Source of the DNA: Streptomyces sp. NL15-2K
GTDB lineage: Bacteria; Actinomycetota; Actinomycetes; Streptomycetales; Streptomycetaceae
Assembly: GCF_030551255.1 (NCBI RefSeq)
Contig: NZ_CP130630.1
Location: 9,609,001 to 9,673,000 of the forward strand
Length of the DNA: 64,000 nucleotides
Direction of reading: 5' to 3'
Made by a program: the position numbers and the translations under genes. Positions 26,027 through 35,408 of the stretch are shown in pieces. Position 1 is the stretch's first letter. The number at the start of each line of letters is the position of its first letter. Below the pieces are notes generated by a model. That model was not told where the DNA came from. It saw nothing but the letters and a program-made list of their open reading frames with translations, and ran no database searches.

Positions 26027-28570
26027 ATGGCACGCGGCAAGTTTCGGATATACCTCGGCGCGGCACCGGGCGTCGGCAAGACGTACGCGATGCTGTCCGA
26101 GGCGCACCGCCGTGTCGAGCGGGGCACCGACTGTGTGGTCGCCTTCCTGGAACACCACAACCGGCCCCGCACCGAGGTCATGCTCCACGGCCTGGAGCAG
26201 ATCCCCCGCAAGGAGCTGGAATACCGGGGGAGCGTCTTCACCGAGATGGATGTCGACGCGGTCCTGGCCCGGCACCCCCAGGTGGCTCTCGTCGACGAAC
26301 TCGCCCACACCAACATCCCCGGCTCCCGCAACGCCAAGCGCTGGCAGGACGTCGAGGAACTGCTCGCGGCCGGGATCGACGTGATCTCGACGGTCAACAT
26401 CCAGCATCTGGAGTCGCTGGGGGACACCGTCGAGTCGATCACCGGGGTGCGGCAGCAGGAGACCGTCCCCGACGAGGTCGTCCGGCGGGCGGACCAGATC
26501 GAGCTGGTCGACATGTCGCCGCAGGCGCTGCGCCGGCGGATGGCGCACGGCAACATCTACAAGGCCGACAAGGTCGACGCGGCCCTGTCCAACTACTTCC
26601 GTCCGGGCAATCTGACCGCGCTGCGGGAGCTGGCGCTGCTCTGGGTGGCCGACCGGGTCGACGCGTATCTGACCGAGTACCGCAGCGAACACCGGGTGTC
26701 GAAGATCTGGGGCTCGCGTGAGCGGATCGTGGTCGGTCTGACCGGTGGCCCCGAGGGCCGCACGCTGATCCGCCGTGCCGCCCGGCTCGCCGAGAAGGGC
26801 GCGGGCGGCGAGGTGCTGGCCGTCTACATCGCCCGCAGCGACGGACTGACCACCGCCTCGCCCAAGGAACTGGCCGTCCAGCGCACGCTGGTGGAGGACA
26901 TGGGCGGCACCTTCCACCACGTCATCGGCGACGACGTGTCGTCGGCTCTGCTGGACTTCGCGCGGGGGGTCAACGCCACCCAGATAGTCCTCGGCGTCTC
27001 GCGGCGCAGGGGATGGCAGTACGTCTTCGGGCCCGGTGTCGGCGCCACGGTCGCCCGGGAGTCGGGCCCCGACCTCGACGTCCACCTGATCACCCACGAC
27101 GAGGTGGGCAAGGGCCGCGGGTTGCCGGTTGCGCGAGGTGCGCGGCTCGGCCGTCCGAGGATCATCTGGGGCTGGCTGACCGGGGTGGTCGGCCCGACGC
27201 TGCTCACACTGCTGCTGACCAACGTCGACGCCGAACTCGGTCTCGCCAACGACATGCTGCTGTTCCTGACGCTGACCGTGGCGGCGGCCCTGCTCGGTGG
27301 CCTGCTCCCGGCGCTGGCCTCGGCGGCCTTCGGGTCGTTGCTGCTGAACTACTACTTCACCCCGCCCCTGCACCGCCTCATCATCGCCGATCCCAAGAAC
27401 CTCGTCGCCCTGGTGGTCTTCTTCGCCGTGGCGGTGTCGGTGGCCTCCGTGGTGGACCTGGCCGCCCGTCGTACGCATCAGGCGGCCCGGCTGCGCGCCG
27501 AGTCGGAGATTCTCTCCTTCCTGGCGGGCAGCGTGCTGCGCGGCGAGACCAGCCTGGAGGCCCTGCTGGAGCGGATGCGGGAGACCTTCGGCATGGAGTC
27601 GGTCGCCCTGCTGGAGCGGGAGAGCGACGTGGCCCCGTGGACCTGCGCGGGCAGCGTGGGCCCACAGCCCTGCCAATACCCCGAGGACGCGGACGTGGAC
27701 ATGCCGGTCGGCGACCACATGGCCCTCGCGCTGTCCGGCAGGGTGCTGCCCGCCTCCGACCGCCGGATCCTCGCCGCGTTCGCCGCCCAGGCCGCCGTGG
27801 TCCTGGACCGCCAGCGCCTGCAGTCCGAGGCCGACCAGGCCAAGGAACTCGCCGAGGGCAACCGCATCCGCACCGCCCTGCTCGCCGCCGTCAGCCACGA
27901 CCTGCGCACCCCGCTCGCCGGCATCAAGGCCGCGGTCACCTCCCTGCGCTCGGACGACGTCGAATGGTCGCAGGAGGACCAGGCCGAACTCCTGGAGGCC
28001 ATCGAGGAGGGCGCCGACCGCCTCGACCACCTGGTGGGCAACCTGCTCGACATGTCCCGGCTGCAGACCGGCACCGTCGCCCCGCTGATCCGCGAGATCG
28101 ACCTCGACGAGGTGGTGCCCATGGCCTTGGGCGGTGTACCCGAGGACAGCGTGGAGCTGGACATCCCGGAGACCTTGCCGATGGTCGCCGTCGACCCGGG
28201 CCTGCTGGAGCGGTCGGTGGCCAACCTGGTCGAGAACGCGGTCAAGTACAGCCCCGCCCGCGAGCGCGTCCTGGTGGCTGCCAGCGCCATGGCCGACCGG
28301 GTGGAGGTGCGGGTAGTGGACCGCGGACCGGGCGTCCCGGACGAGGCCAAGGAGCGCATCTTCGAGCCGTTCCAGCGCTACGGCGACGCCCCGCGCGGCG
28401 CCGGCGTGGGCCTCGGCCTCGCGGTCGCCCGCGGCTTCGCCGAAGCCATGGGCGGCACCCTCGACGCCGAGGACACCCCCGGCGGCGGCCTCACCATGGT
28501 CCTCACCGTCCCGGCCGCGTCCGACCGCCGACCGCTCCCCTCCGGCCTTCCGGCGACCGCCACCTCCTAG
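26027..28570 (+). CDS. kdpD: KdpD turgor/K+ sensor histidine kinase
   Basis: This is an 847-residue KdpD. It begins with the KdpD-specific ATP-binding domain (YLGAAPGVGKTYAML, Walker A at 11-19; LVDELAHTN). A universal-stress-like domain follows (residues about 235-350), then four transmembrane helices (about 380-480), a GAF domain (about 510-590), the dimerisation helix AAVSHDLRTPL with His624, and an ATPase domain (LVENAVKYSPA; GPGVPDEAKERIFEPF). It phosphorylates KdpE in response to K+ limitation. It lies 52 bp after kdpE. Confidence 0.96.
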   Translation: MARGKFRIYLGAAPGVGKTYAMLSEAHRRVERGTDCVVAFLEHHNRPRTEVMLHGLEQIPRKELEYRGSVFTEMDVDAVLARHPQVALVDELAHTNIPGSRNAKRWQDVEELLAAGIDVISTVNIQHLESLGDTVESITGVRQQETVPDEVVRRADQIELVDMSPQALRRRMAHGNIYKADKVDAALSNYFRPGNLTALRELALLWVADRVDAYLTEYRSEHRVSKIWGSRERIVVGLTGGPEGRTLIRRAARLAEKGAGGEVLAVYIARSDGLTTASPKELAVQRTLVEDMGGTFHHVIGDDVSSALLDFARGVNATQIVLGVSRRRGWQYVFGPGVGATVARESGPDLDVHLITHDEVGKGRGLPVARGARLGRPRIIWGWLTGVVGPTLLTLLLTNVDAELGLANDMLLFLTLTVAAALLGGLLPALASAAFGSLLLNYYFTPPLHRLIIADPKNLVALVVFFAVAVSVASVVDLAARRTHQAARLRAESEILSFLAGSVLRGETSLEALLERMRETFGMESVALLERESDVAPWTCAGSVGPQPCQYPEDADVDMPVGDHMALALSGRVLPASDRRILAAFAAQAAVVLDRQRLQSEADQAKELAEGNRIRTALLAAVSHDLRTPLAGIKAAVTSLRSDDVEWSQEDQAELLEAIEEGADRLDHLVGNLLDMSRLQTGTVAPLIREIDLDEVVPMALGGVPEDSVELDIPETLPMVAVDPGLLERSVANLVENAVKYSPARERVLVAASAMADRVEVRVVDRGPGVPDEAKERIFEPFQRYGDAPRGAGVGLGLAVARGFAEAMGGTLDAEDTPGGGLTMVLTVPAASDRRPLPSGLPATATS

Positions 28571-28717
28571 GAACGTCAACATCCCGCCAGTACAGGCCAG
28601 TACGGCGTGGAGTCCCCTCAGGGCCATCGCGCCCGAGTGGAAGCGGGTATGGCCCCGATTTCGTGTGGTCGGTGGGAGAGCGCTCCACCCCGTCGGCGGA
28701 GGCCGATCGGCGCTCCA

Positions 28718-29020
28718 GCATGCTGCCGGTTGCCGGCTCCCTGGTCACCAACCAGTTCCGCGCCTACGACCTGATGCGGATGTTCGGCCGCGAGGGGCAC
28801 CTGACGCCGTTGGGGCAGGCGTTCGCCGAGTACGGGCGCACCGCCAAGACCCGCACCTGCTGCCGTCGTCGATCCCGTGGACGACACTCCGGTGACAGAT
28901 GAGCAACCAGCTCACCGTCCAGGAGTCTCGCCACAACCCCTGCCACGGCAAGCAGGGCACCATCCACGAGGCATACCGGGAGGGGATGGAGGACCAGCTG
29001 GGCGGCCGGCTTCTCGCCTG
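28718..29020 (+). pseudogene. Tn3-family transposase C-terminal remnant
   Basis: Two frames carry successive pieces of a Tn3 TnpA C-terminus: YDLMRMFGREGHLTPLGQAF with EYGRTAKT, then QLTVQESRH, CHGKQGTIHEAYREGMEDQL. A frameshift lies near 28865, and a deletion removes the residues between QESRH and CHGK. No 38-bp Tn3 end is visible nearby. Confidence 0.8.
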
Positions 29021-29242
29021 GGAGGCTGGTGTGCCGGCGTACGGCGCCGCCGCCGCCGTACGGATGATCACGCCGGCCGAACGGCTGCGGATGGGGGCGC
29101 GATTTCCAGCCGACGATGTCGGCGGCCCGGGCCCGGCGGGCGCCTGAGGACGCGGACGGGGCGGCGTACGCCGACGCGGTGTCGGAGTACGCCGCCCTCG
29201 GGCGGGACGAGTTGCGGGAGGCAGCCCGCGCGGTTGTCTCGG
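29021..29242. other. Decayed coding debris
   Basis: The plus strand shows gene-like but shifted pieces (MITPAERLRMGA; AYADAVSEYAALGRDELREAARAVVS) that end at about 29240 against the stop of the ABC permease. I cannot name the family. It is probably part of the same inserted or deleted segment as the Tn3 remnant. Confidence 0.4.
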
Positions 29243-30034
29243 CTACTTCGGGTCGCGGTTGAAGACCGCCTTCGACCAGTAGTAGCCGATTACCGCGAGA
29301 CCGAGGCACCAGACAGTGGCGAGCCACCCGTTGTGGCCGATCTCGGTGCCGAGCAGCAGGCCGCGCAGGGTCTCGATGGCCGGCGTGAACGGCTGGTACT
29401 CGGCGATCGGCTGGAACCAGCCCGGCATCGCGTCGATCGGCACGAAGGCGCTCGAGATGAACGGCAGGAAGATCAGCGGCAGCGCGTTGTTGCTGGCCGC
29501 CTCGGCGTTCGGGCTGACCAGGCCCATCCCGATGGCGATCCAGGTGAGCGCCAGGGCGACCAGCGCGAGCAGCCCGAAAGCCGCCAGCCACTCCAGGGCC
29601 GTGGCGTTGGTGGACCGGAAGCCGATGGCCACCGCGACGGCGCCCACGAGGACCACACTCATGACCGACTGCAGCACGCTGCCGATGACGTGCCCGATGA
29701 GCACCGAACCGCGGTGGATCGCCAGGGTGCGGAAGCGGGCGATGATGCCCTCGCTCATGTCCATGGAAACGGACACTGCGGTCCCGACCACGGTGCCACC
29801 GATGGTCATCATCAGGATGCCCGGGACGAGGTAGGCGATGTACTCGGAGCGGTCGGCGCCGCCGCCACCGATGCCGGCGCTCATCACGTCGCCGAAGATG
29901 TAGACGAAGAGCAGCAGCAGGACGACTGGCGTGAGCAGCAGGTTCAGGGTGAGGGACGGGTAGCGCCGCGCATGCAGGAGGTTGCGGCGCAGCATCGTGT
30001 TCGAGTCGCGGACGGCGAGGGAGAGGGCGCTCAT
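29243..30034 (-). CDS. ABC-2 permease, DrrB type
   Basis: This 263-residue membrane protein has six hydrophobic segments. It begins DSNTMLRRNLLHARRYPSL, the usual DrrB-like amphipathic start, and contains SEGIIARFRTLAI and the closing FTPAIETLRGLLLG loop. It forms an exporter with the ATPase encoded directly upstream; start and stop overlap (ATGA). DrrAB-type pairs export anthracyclines and many other hydrophobic compounds; the substrate here is unknown. Confidence 0.9.
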   Translation of the reverse strand: MSALSLAVRDSNTMLRRNLLHARRYPSLTLNLLLTPVVLLLLFVYIFGDVMSAGIGGGGADRSEYIAYLVPGILMMTIGGTVVGTAVSVSMDMSEGIIARFRTLAIHRGSVLIGHVIGSVLQSVMSVVLVGAVAVAIGFRSTNATALEWLAAFGLLALVALALTWIAIGMGLVSPNAEAASNNALPLIFLPFISSAFVPIDAMPGWFQPIAEYQPFTPAIETLRGLLLGTEIGHNGWLATVWCLGLAVIGYYWSKAVFNRDPK

Positions 30035-31077
30035 CGGACGTTCTCCTGGGGCTGGTTCGGCTGGGTGGGGACGGTGGCTGGGCCGGTCAGGGCGAAGAAC
30101 ACGTCGTCGAGGTCGGGGGTGTGCACGGTCAGCTCGTCGGCCTCGATGCCGGCCGAGTCCAGCCAGTCGAGGATGGAGCGCAGCTCGCGCTGGCTGCCGT
30201 CGCTGGGGATCTGCAGCGACAGCGCCTCGTCGATGGGGGTCCCCCCGCTCGAGCGGAGCCGAGAGTGGGGGAGGGTCACCTCGCGCAGAGCGGAGGCCGC
30301 CGACTGGTACGCGGACGGGTCGGAGAAGCGCAGCCGCACGTGCCCGCCCGGGATGAGCCGCTTCAGCTCCTCGGCGCTCCCCTCGGCGGCGATCTTGCCG
30401 TCGTGGAGCACCGCGATGCGGTCCGCGAGCTCGTCGGCCTCCTCCAGGTACTGGGTGGTGAGGAAGACGGTGACGCCGTCGGAGACGAGCTCGCGGATGA
30501 TCTGCCACATGTTGTGGCGGGAGCGGGGGTCGAGGCCGGTGGTGGGCTCGTCGAGGAAGATGATCCGCGGATCGCCGACCAGCGTCATGGCGATGTCGAG
30601 GCGGCGCTTCATGCCGCCGGAGTAGGTGGACACGGGCTTCTTCGCGGCCTCCACCAGGTCGAAGCGCTCGAGGAGTTCGGCGGCGGTGCGGCGGCCCTCG
30701 CCGCGGGAGAGGTGGTGCAGGTCCGCCATGAGGAGCATGTTCTCCTCGCCGGTGATCAGTCCGTCGACGGCGGAGAACTGCCCGGTGACGCCGATCGCGG
30801 CGCGCACGGCCTGCGGGTGGGTGGCCAGGTCGTGGCCGCCGACGTGCAGTTCGCCGGCGTCGGCGGTGATGAGGGTGGAGAGGATCTTGACGGCGGTGGT
30901 CTTGCCGGCGCCGTTCGGCCCGAGCAGCGCGAACACGGACCCGGCCGGGATACGCAGATCGATGCCGTCGAGGACGGTCTTGCCGCCGTACGACTTGCGC
31001 AGACCGACGGCGGAGACGGCGGCCGGGGACAGCTGACCATTCCCCTGTCTGGTCGTGGGCATGACAGATGAAGGCAT
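30031..31077 (-). CDS. ABC exporter ATPase, DrrA type
   Basis: This 348-residue ATPase has Walker A LLGPNGAGKTTAVKIL, signature YSGGMKRRLDIA, Walker B RIIFLDEPTTGLDPRS and the DrrA-family C-terminal extension ending in a PDLDDVFFALTG motif. ATG 31077 or 31062 could be the start. It lies in a four-gene minus-strand operon: HicB-like, DUF4097, this ATPase, then the permease. The region around 30235-30275 encodes SRLRSSGGTPIDEAL, a small insertion that looks variable. Confidence 0.92.
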   Translation of the reverse strand: MPSSVMPTTRQGNGQLSPAAVSAVGLRKSYGGKTVLDGIDLRIPAGSVFALLGPNGAGKTTAVKILSTLITADAGELHVGGHDLATHPQAVRAAIGVTGQFSAVDGLITGEENMLLMADLHHLSRGEGRRTAAELLERFDLVEAAKKPVSTYSGGMKRRLDIAMTLVGDPRIIFLDEPTTGLDPRSRHNMWQIIRELVSDGVTVFLTTQYLEEADELADRIAVLHDGKIAAEGSAEELKRLIPGGHVRLRFSDPSAYQSAASALREVTLPHSRLRSSGGTPIDEALSLQIPSDGSQRELRSILDWLDSAGIEADELTVHTPDLDDVFFALTGPATVPTQPNQPQENVR

Positions 31078-31139
31078 GGAGCCCTCCCGTTCGAAGGGTG
31101 AAGTGACTGGGGTGAGGGGGTGAGTTGCGGCGCCGGTGC

Positions 31140-31982
31140 TCAGACTTTGGCGCGGAGGACGTCGATGTTGCCCCAGTTGGTCCGTGCGTGGACCTTGACG
31201 GTGTCCTCGGTCTGCTCCGGGGCCTCGGACGTGGCGAGCGCGTTGCGTACCTGCCCGCGGTTGGAGCTGACGTCGAGCCAGGCGGCGGTACCTTCGCGGA
31301 TGCCGATCTCGATGGAGCCGTTGGAGGTCTCCAACTGGACGGTGCCGCGAGCGACTTCGGCGACGCGAAGGAGGCCGTTGGTGGTGGTGCCGGTGACCGA
31401 CGACTCGGCGCGTGCAATGTCGATGGCGCCGTTGGCGCCGTTCACCCGCAGCTCGCCGGTCACCGCGCCGACGGTCGTGGCACCGTGCGAGTTCTTCAGG
31501 ACGGCGGGGCCGTCGACGAGGCCGACGCGCACGTCGCCGGTGCTGCTGGTGATCTCGGCCAGGCCCTCGACCCGGTCGACGATGGTCGAACCGTGCGACA
31601 CCTTCAGTTGCAGCGGGCCGGTGGCTTCGAGGCGGACGTCGCCGGCCGAGGTCTTCACGCGGACTTCGCCGAGCCGGCCCTCGCCGAGCACCCTGGCCGC
31701 GGCACCGGTCACGTCGATGTTCGAGCCCGTGGGCAGTTCCACCGTCACGTCGACGGTGCCGCCGCGCCCGAGCAGATTGGCCTTGGGCGTGGTGACGGTC
31801 AGGACGCCGCTCGCGTAGGCGACCTCGGTCTGGTCGGCCGTCCGTACGTCCAGGTCCTTCTTCGGGTCGCGGGGCCGCACCTCGACGACGGTGTCGAGGC
31901 GGTCGCCCGCGGTGAACTGGATGGAACCGGCGTACACGTAGGCGGTGGCCGAAATCGGTTGGGGAGTGTCGAAAGAAGGCAT
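31140..31982 (-). CDS. DUF4097-type beta-strand repeat protein
   Basis: This 280-residue protein is predicted to be almost all beta. It has repeated units of the form VRVKTSAGDVRLEATGPL, LAEITSSTGDVRVGLVDGP, GELRVNGANGAIDIARA and GTVQLETSNGSIEIGI, a right-handed beta-helix or prism typical of DUF4097/adhesin-like proteins. There is no signal peptide, so it is probably cytoplasmic. It stands between a HicB-like gene and the exporter ATPase, an arrangement recurrent in Streptomyces; its role there is not known. Confidence 0.85.
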   Translation of the reverse strand: MPSFDTPQPISATAYVYAGSIQFTAGDRLDTVVEVRPRDPKKDLDVRTADQTEVAYASGVLTVTTPKANLLGRGGTVDVTVELPTGSNIDVTGAAARVLGEGRLGEVRVKTSAGDVRLEATGPLQLKVSHGSTIVDRVEGLAEITSSTGDVRVGLVDGPAVLKNSHGATTVGAVTGELRVNGANGAIDIARAESSVTGTTTNGLLRVAEVARGTVQLETSNGSIEIGIREGTAAWLDVSSNRGQVRNALATSEAPEQTEDTVKVHARTNWGNIDVLRAKV

Positions 31983-32058
31983 GGCTGTCCCGTCCTCTTG
32001 AGTCTTCAGGTCGTCCCCGCTGGTGGGACGTGGTGTGTGTGGTGCGGGCGGGGCGCGG

Positions 32059-32577
32059 CTAGCGCACCCAGCCCGTGATGCTCCGTCCGACGGTCTGGGC
32101 CTTCTCTGTCGCACGCGGCCGGGTGGCGCCGTCGACCGCGGCCGACACGGTGCGGACCAGCCACGCGTTGACCGACAGGCCCTCGCGGGCAGCGGCCTCC
32201 TCGGCGCGCGCCTTGAGGTGGGCCGGCAGGCGCAGGTTGACGCGGGCGGTGCCGCCCTCGTCGCCGTCGGCCGGGGCCGGGGTGTTGAGTGGTTCGGCGG
32301 GCGCGGCCGGTTCCGCGGGGGCGCCGCCGTAGGTGGGCGGCGGTGTCACCACGAAGTCGGGGTCGAGCCCGCGCAGCCGTACGTCGACCGAGCCGGGGGC
32401 GAGTTCGCGGGTGATCTCGTCCATCGCGGCGGAGAGCATGTTGAGCATGGTCAGCCGGGTCGCCGACTCCAGGGGAGCGGTGAGCCTCTCGGCCAGCTCG
32501 CGGGCTTCGTCTCCACCGGCTTCGGCGGCCACCGCGAGTTCGTGGCGGAGGGTGTCGACATACGGGGTGAGGTCCAT
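32059..32577 (-). CDS. HicB-like ribbon-helix-helix protein
   Basis: This 172-residue protein has a helical N-terminus (YVDTLRHELAVAAEAGG), a Pro/Ala-rich linker, and a C-terminal ribbon-helix-helix (TARVNLRLPAHLKARAEEAAAREGLSVNAW, given here in part as its key strand and helices at about 112-142). The fold is that of HicB-type antitoxins and Arc-like repressors. No toxin partner is adjacent. It probably regulates its own operon, whose upstream region holds repeated TGGCGCCA-like sites. Confidence 0.85.
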   Translation of the reverse strand: MDLTPYVDTLRHELAVAAEAGGDEARELAERLTAPLESATRLTMLNMLSAAMDEITRELAPGSVDVRLRGLDPDFVVTPPPTYGGAPAEPAAPAEPLNTPAPADGDEGGTARVNLRLPAHLKARAEEAAAREGLSVNAWLVRTVSAAVDGATRPRATEKAQTVGRSITGWVR

Positions 32578-32586
32578 AACGCCATC

Positions 32587-32786
32587 ATGGCACCATCGTG
32601 ACGCCATTCGCAAGTTCTGAGTGGTGAGCCTTATGTGGGGTGAGGTCGAGAGTGGCCGTCTGAACTGCGAAAACAGGAAGGCGTGACCTGAGTCATTGTG
32701 GCGCCATGCGTGCTCATGTCCACTTTGGAGGGCGGGATAGCGTCGAGTGGCGCCGGATGGCGCTGTGTGGCGCCACTCGGTGCCAT
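32587..32786. promoter_or_regulatory. Cluster of TGGCGCCA-like operator candidates
   Basis: Short palindromic sites recur upstream of the HicB-like gene: ATGGCACCAT (32587-32596), TGGCGCCA (32699-32706), TGGCGCC (32748-32754), TGGCGCCA (32768-32775) and GGTGCCAT (32779-32786). Ribbon-helix-helix proteins bind such repeated short sites cooperatively. It is suggestive only. Confidence 0.4.
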
Positions 32787-32867
32787 GAATGTTGATGCTA
32801 GAACCCAAGCGTCCGCCACTGGTCCACTTTTCAGCCGTCGCCGACACTCGCCCCGAATCCGTCGTGT

Positions 32868-33249
32868 ACCTGGTCGGAATGAAGAGCTGCCCATCGGCCG
32901 GCTCTCCGAGCAGATGCGGGATGTGGACGCTCGTCTGGCCCGGCTCGTGGAATGTCAACCGGCGCCGAGCAGCGGAGGCGACCTGCTGTGCGGAGTCAGT
33001 CCCGTCGAGCGTTCCTCGGGACGCCGGCAGTACCGTCGCCTCAACCCGCGGCGGCGACCGTCAGGCAAATGCCGCGCTCCATCGCATCGTGTTCACCCGC
33101 CTGCGGGTCGACCCGCGCACTCAGGACTACTACGAGCGCCGGATCAAGGAGGGCAAGACCCGTCGCGAAATCGTCCGTTGCCTCAAGCGCTACGCTGCTC
33201 GGGAGGTCTTCCACCTGGTCAAACAGCTACAGCCAGGATCCCGCTCATA
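32868..33249 (+). pseudogene. IS110-family transposase remnant, C-terminal piece
   Basis: Pieces in two frames match the end of an IS110/IS1111 transposase: IGRLSEQMRDVDARLARLVEC, CGVSPVERSSGRRQYRRLN, and NAALHRIVFTRLRVDP with QDYYERRIKEGKTRREIVRC. A 29-bp sequence at 32958-32986, identical to one inside the gene at 34766, is spliced into the remnant. It is not functional. Confidence 0.8.
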
Positions 33250-33286
33250 GGGGCTGTGGTACCGGAGAACTCTTGCTGCCGCGCCG

Positions 33287-34642
33287 TCAGGAGGCCTTGG
33301 GGGTCCCGGTTCGTCTCCTTCCTCGTTCGCCGCGTGCCGCGCGGAGTACGGCGGCGCCGAACAGGAAGACGGCCAGCGCTGCGGCCGGGAGCCCCAGGGC
33401 GCCGCGCTCGACCGGGCCGGCGGCGAGACCCAGCAGACCGAGCACACAGGCCGCGTAGCCGACGGAGGTCGCGAGGGCGCGCGGCCCGGGGCGGCCGAGC
33501 GCTCGAGGCGTCCACGGACTGCGCGAGGAAACAGCACCGCGTTGTTCGATGCGGCCGACGACGGCCACCAACGCGGCGAGCACCAACAGGAGCAGGACCA
33601 GCCACGGCAGTTTCCACAGCAGCCAGGCGCCTGTCCGGCCAGGGGGTTCGGGCAGCGGGAACAGACCGAAGGCGTACACGGCACCGGCGACGAGCACGAA
33701 CGCGCTCATGTGCCACAGCAGCACGGTCAGGATCACCGAGTTCACGGCGATCACGGCCATCCATGGCCCGAGCCGTCGCAGCCACCGGCTCCCCGCGTCG
33801 CGCAGCAACAGCACCAGCCCGAGCTGAGCCGTTGCCAACGCGAGCAGCGCGAGGGTCGGCGGCGAGAGGTTGCGGAACGATGTGCCTGGGACGTCGACCA
33901 TGCTGACCGGGTAGGGGCCGGCCACCGTCAGCAGCACCGCCACCGCGGCGCCGCCCACCAGCAGCGGCACGGCCACCCTGGGCCGGACCGGCAGCGTCCC
34001 GTCCTGCCAGGCGAAGCCGATCTGGTGCACCGCCAGCCAGGCGAACAGGTAATTGCCCAGTTGCGGCGCCGACGCGTCGAACACCAGCCGCACCACGTCG
34101 CCCGCGGCGACCAGCCCCACCAGTACCAGCGGCACGACCAGCCCGACCCTCCGGTGCAGGCGGTGCATGAGCGGCGTCAGGAAAACCACCACGAGATAGA
34201 CGAGCAGGAACCACAACGGGAGCGAGGCCAGCCACACAGCCCGGCCCACCTGAACCGGGTCGACACCGGCCAGCTGGGCGACCAGTGCGGCGGCAAGTGT
34301 CACCAGCAGCACGGTCGTCGGTGGCACGAGCCGCGCGCTGCGGTCCAGCAACCAGTCCCCGGCGTCCCCGCCCCCACGGGTGCGTGACGTCAGCGAGGCG
34401 GCGTTGGCGAACCCGCCCACCAGGAAGAACACCGGCATCACCTGGAGCAGCCAGGTGATCGGGCGGCCCCACGGCAGCACTTCGAGCGCGCTGAAGCCGT
34501 CCAGGTCGTCGGCCCCGCCGGTGACCACGATGACCGTCCAGTGACCGAGCACCACGATGACGATGGCCAGCGCCCGCAGCAGGTCGATGTAGCGTTCCCG
34601 CTCCGGCGGTGTGCCCTCCGCGAGCTCGCGCAGGCCGTGCAT
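33287..34642 (-). CDS. Acyltransferase-3-type integral membrane protein
   Basis: This 451-residue protein has about ten to twelve transmembrane helices. It begins ERERYIDLLRALAIVIVVLGHW, with the arginine-leucine-histidine pattern of acyltransferase-3 membrane enzymes, and contains VMPVFFLVGGFANA. Family members transfer acyl groups to sugars, antibiotics or cell-surface polymers. The substrate is unknown. The start ATG 34642 gives the family-like N-terminus. The C-terminal tail is Arg-rich. Confidence 0.85.
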   Translation of the reverse strand: MHGLRELAEGTPPERERYIDLLRALAIVIVVLGHWTVIVVTGGADDLDGFSALEVLPWGRPITWLLQVMPVFFLVGGFANAASLTSRTRGGGDAGDWLLDRSARLVPPTTVLLVTLAAALVAQLAGVDPVQVGRAVWLASLPLWFLLVYLVVVFLTPLMHRLHRRVGLVVPLVLVGLVAAGDVVRLVFDASAPQLGNYLFAWLAVHQIGFAWQDGTLPVRPRVAVPLLVGGAAVAVLLTVAGPYPVSMVDVPGTSFRNLSPPTLALLALATAQLGLVLLLRDAGSRWLRRLGPWMAVIAVNSVILTVLLWHMSAFVLVAGAVYAFGLFPLPEPPGRTGAWLLWKLPWLVLLLLVLAALVAVVGRIEQRGAVSSRSPWTPRALGRPGPRALATSVGYAACVLGLLGLAAGPVERGALGLPAAALAVFLFGAAVLRAARGERGRRRTGTPKAS

Positions 34643-34765
34643 GCGGCCATCATAGGAAGGGCAACCGACGGCGATCGGTGACCCGCCCGGGCAGCTGGGT
34701 GGGACGGCAAGCGGGCCTCGCGGTGCTTGAGCTGCGGGGGACTGTCGGCCATCTACGGTGATCTG

Positions 34766-35374
34766 ATGCGACTTGTCCCTTGGTGGGCGTTGTTCTCGTC
34801 CGGATGCGCGCCGGTCATTCTGGTGGCCGGGTGGGCCATCGCGGCGCTGCTTGAGGGGTCCGCCTATGACTCGGCCACGCAGACGATCAGCGTCCTGGCT
34901 ACCTACGGAGCCGCGGGATTCTGGGTGATGACCGCCGCGCTGCTCGCCGTCGGCGTCTGTCACTTGGTCACCGCCTGGGGACTGCGCGCGGCCACGCGCG
35001 CCGGTCGCATGGCGCTTGCGGGCGGCGGACTGTCGGCCCTGGCGGTGGTGTTGGTACCGGCGCCGAGCAGCGGAGGCGACCTGCGCCATGGTTCTGTCGC
35101 CGCGGTCGGCTTCGCCCTCCTCGCGGTGTGGCCGGTCCTCGCCGCGCAGCGTGATGGAGCCGCCCCATGGGGCCTCCGGCCCACGCCCTCACTGCTCGCG
35201 ACCGCTCTGATGGGCGTGGCCGCCGCCTGGTTTCTGTTCGAGGTGCGTCATCAGGGAGTCATCGGTGTCGCGGAACGCCTGGTGACGTTCATGCAGTCGC
35301 TCTGGCCCTTCGTGGTCGTCGTCTCCTGCCTCCGCCATCCCCGACAGCGACGGCTGACGGCTGAACACACATGA
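34766..35374 (+). CDS. DUF998-like membrane protein
   Basis: This 202-residue protein has six hydrophobic segments, starting MRLVPWWALFSSGCAPVILV and containing YDSATQTISVLATYGAAGFWVMT. The early TQTIS stretch resembles the DUF998 family. Its function is unknown. It is divergent from the acyltransferase gene with a 123-bp gap. It contains the 29-bp sequence (35056-35084) also found in the IS110 remnant at 32958. Confidence 0.75.
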   Translation: MRLVPWWALFSSGCAPVILVAGWAIAALLEGSAYDSATQTISVLATYGAAGFWVMTAALLAVGVCHLVTAWGLRAATRAGRMALAGGGLSALAVVLVPAPSSGGDLRHGSVAAVGFALLAVWPVLAAQRDGAAPWGLRPTPSLLATALMGVAAAWFLFEVRHQGVIGVAERLVTFMQSLWPFVVVVSCLRHPRQRRLTAEHT

Positions 35375-35408
35375 TCAGGCCCAGGCAGCACGATCCACGA
35401 GTTCCTGA

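Noticed and set aside
25937..28627. Long minus-strand frame of about 900 codons opposite kdpD
   Set aside because: It mirrors the kdpD codon pattern; composition is His/Gly/Arg/Gln-rich with no motif. Antisense shadows of this kind also occur opposite the kinase at 38401-41316, phzE and the A-PCP gene.
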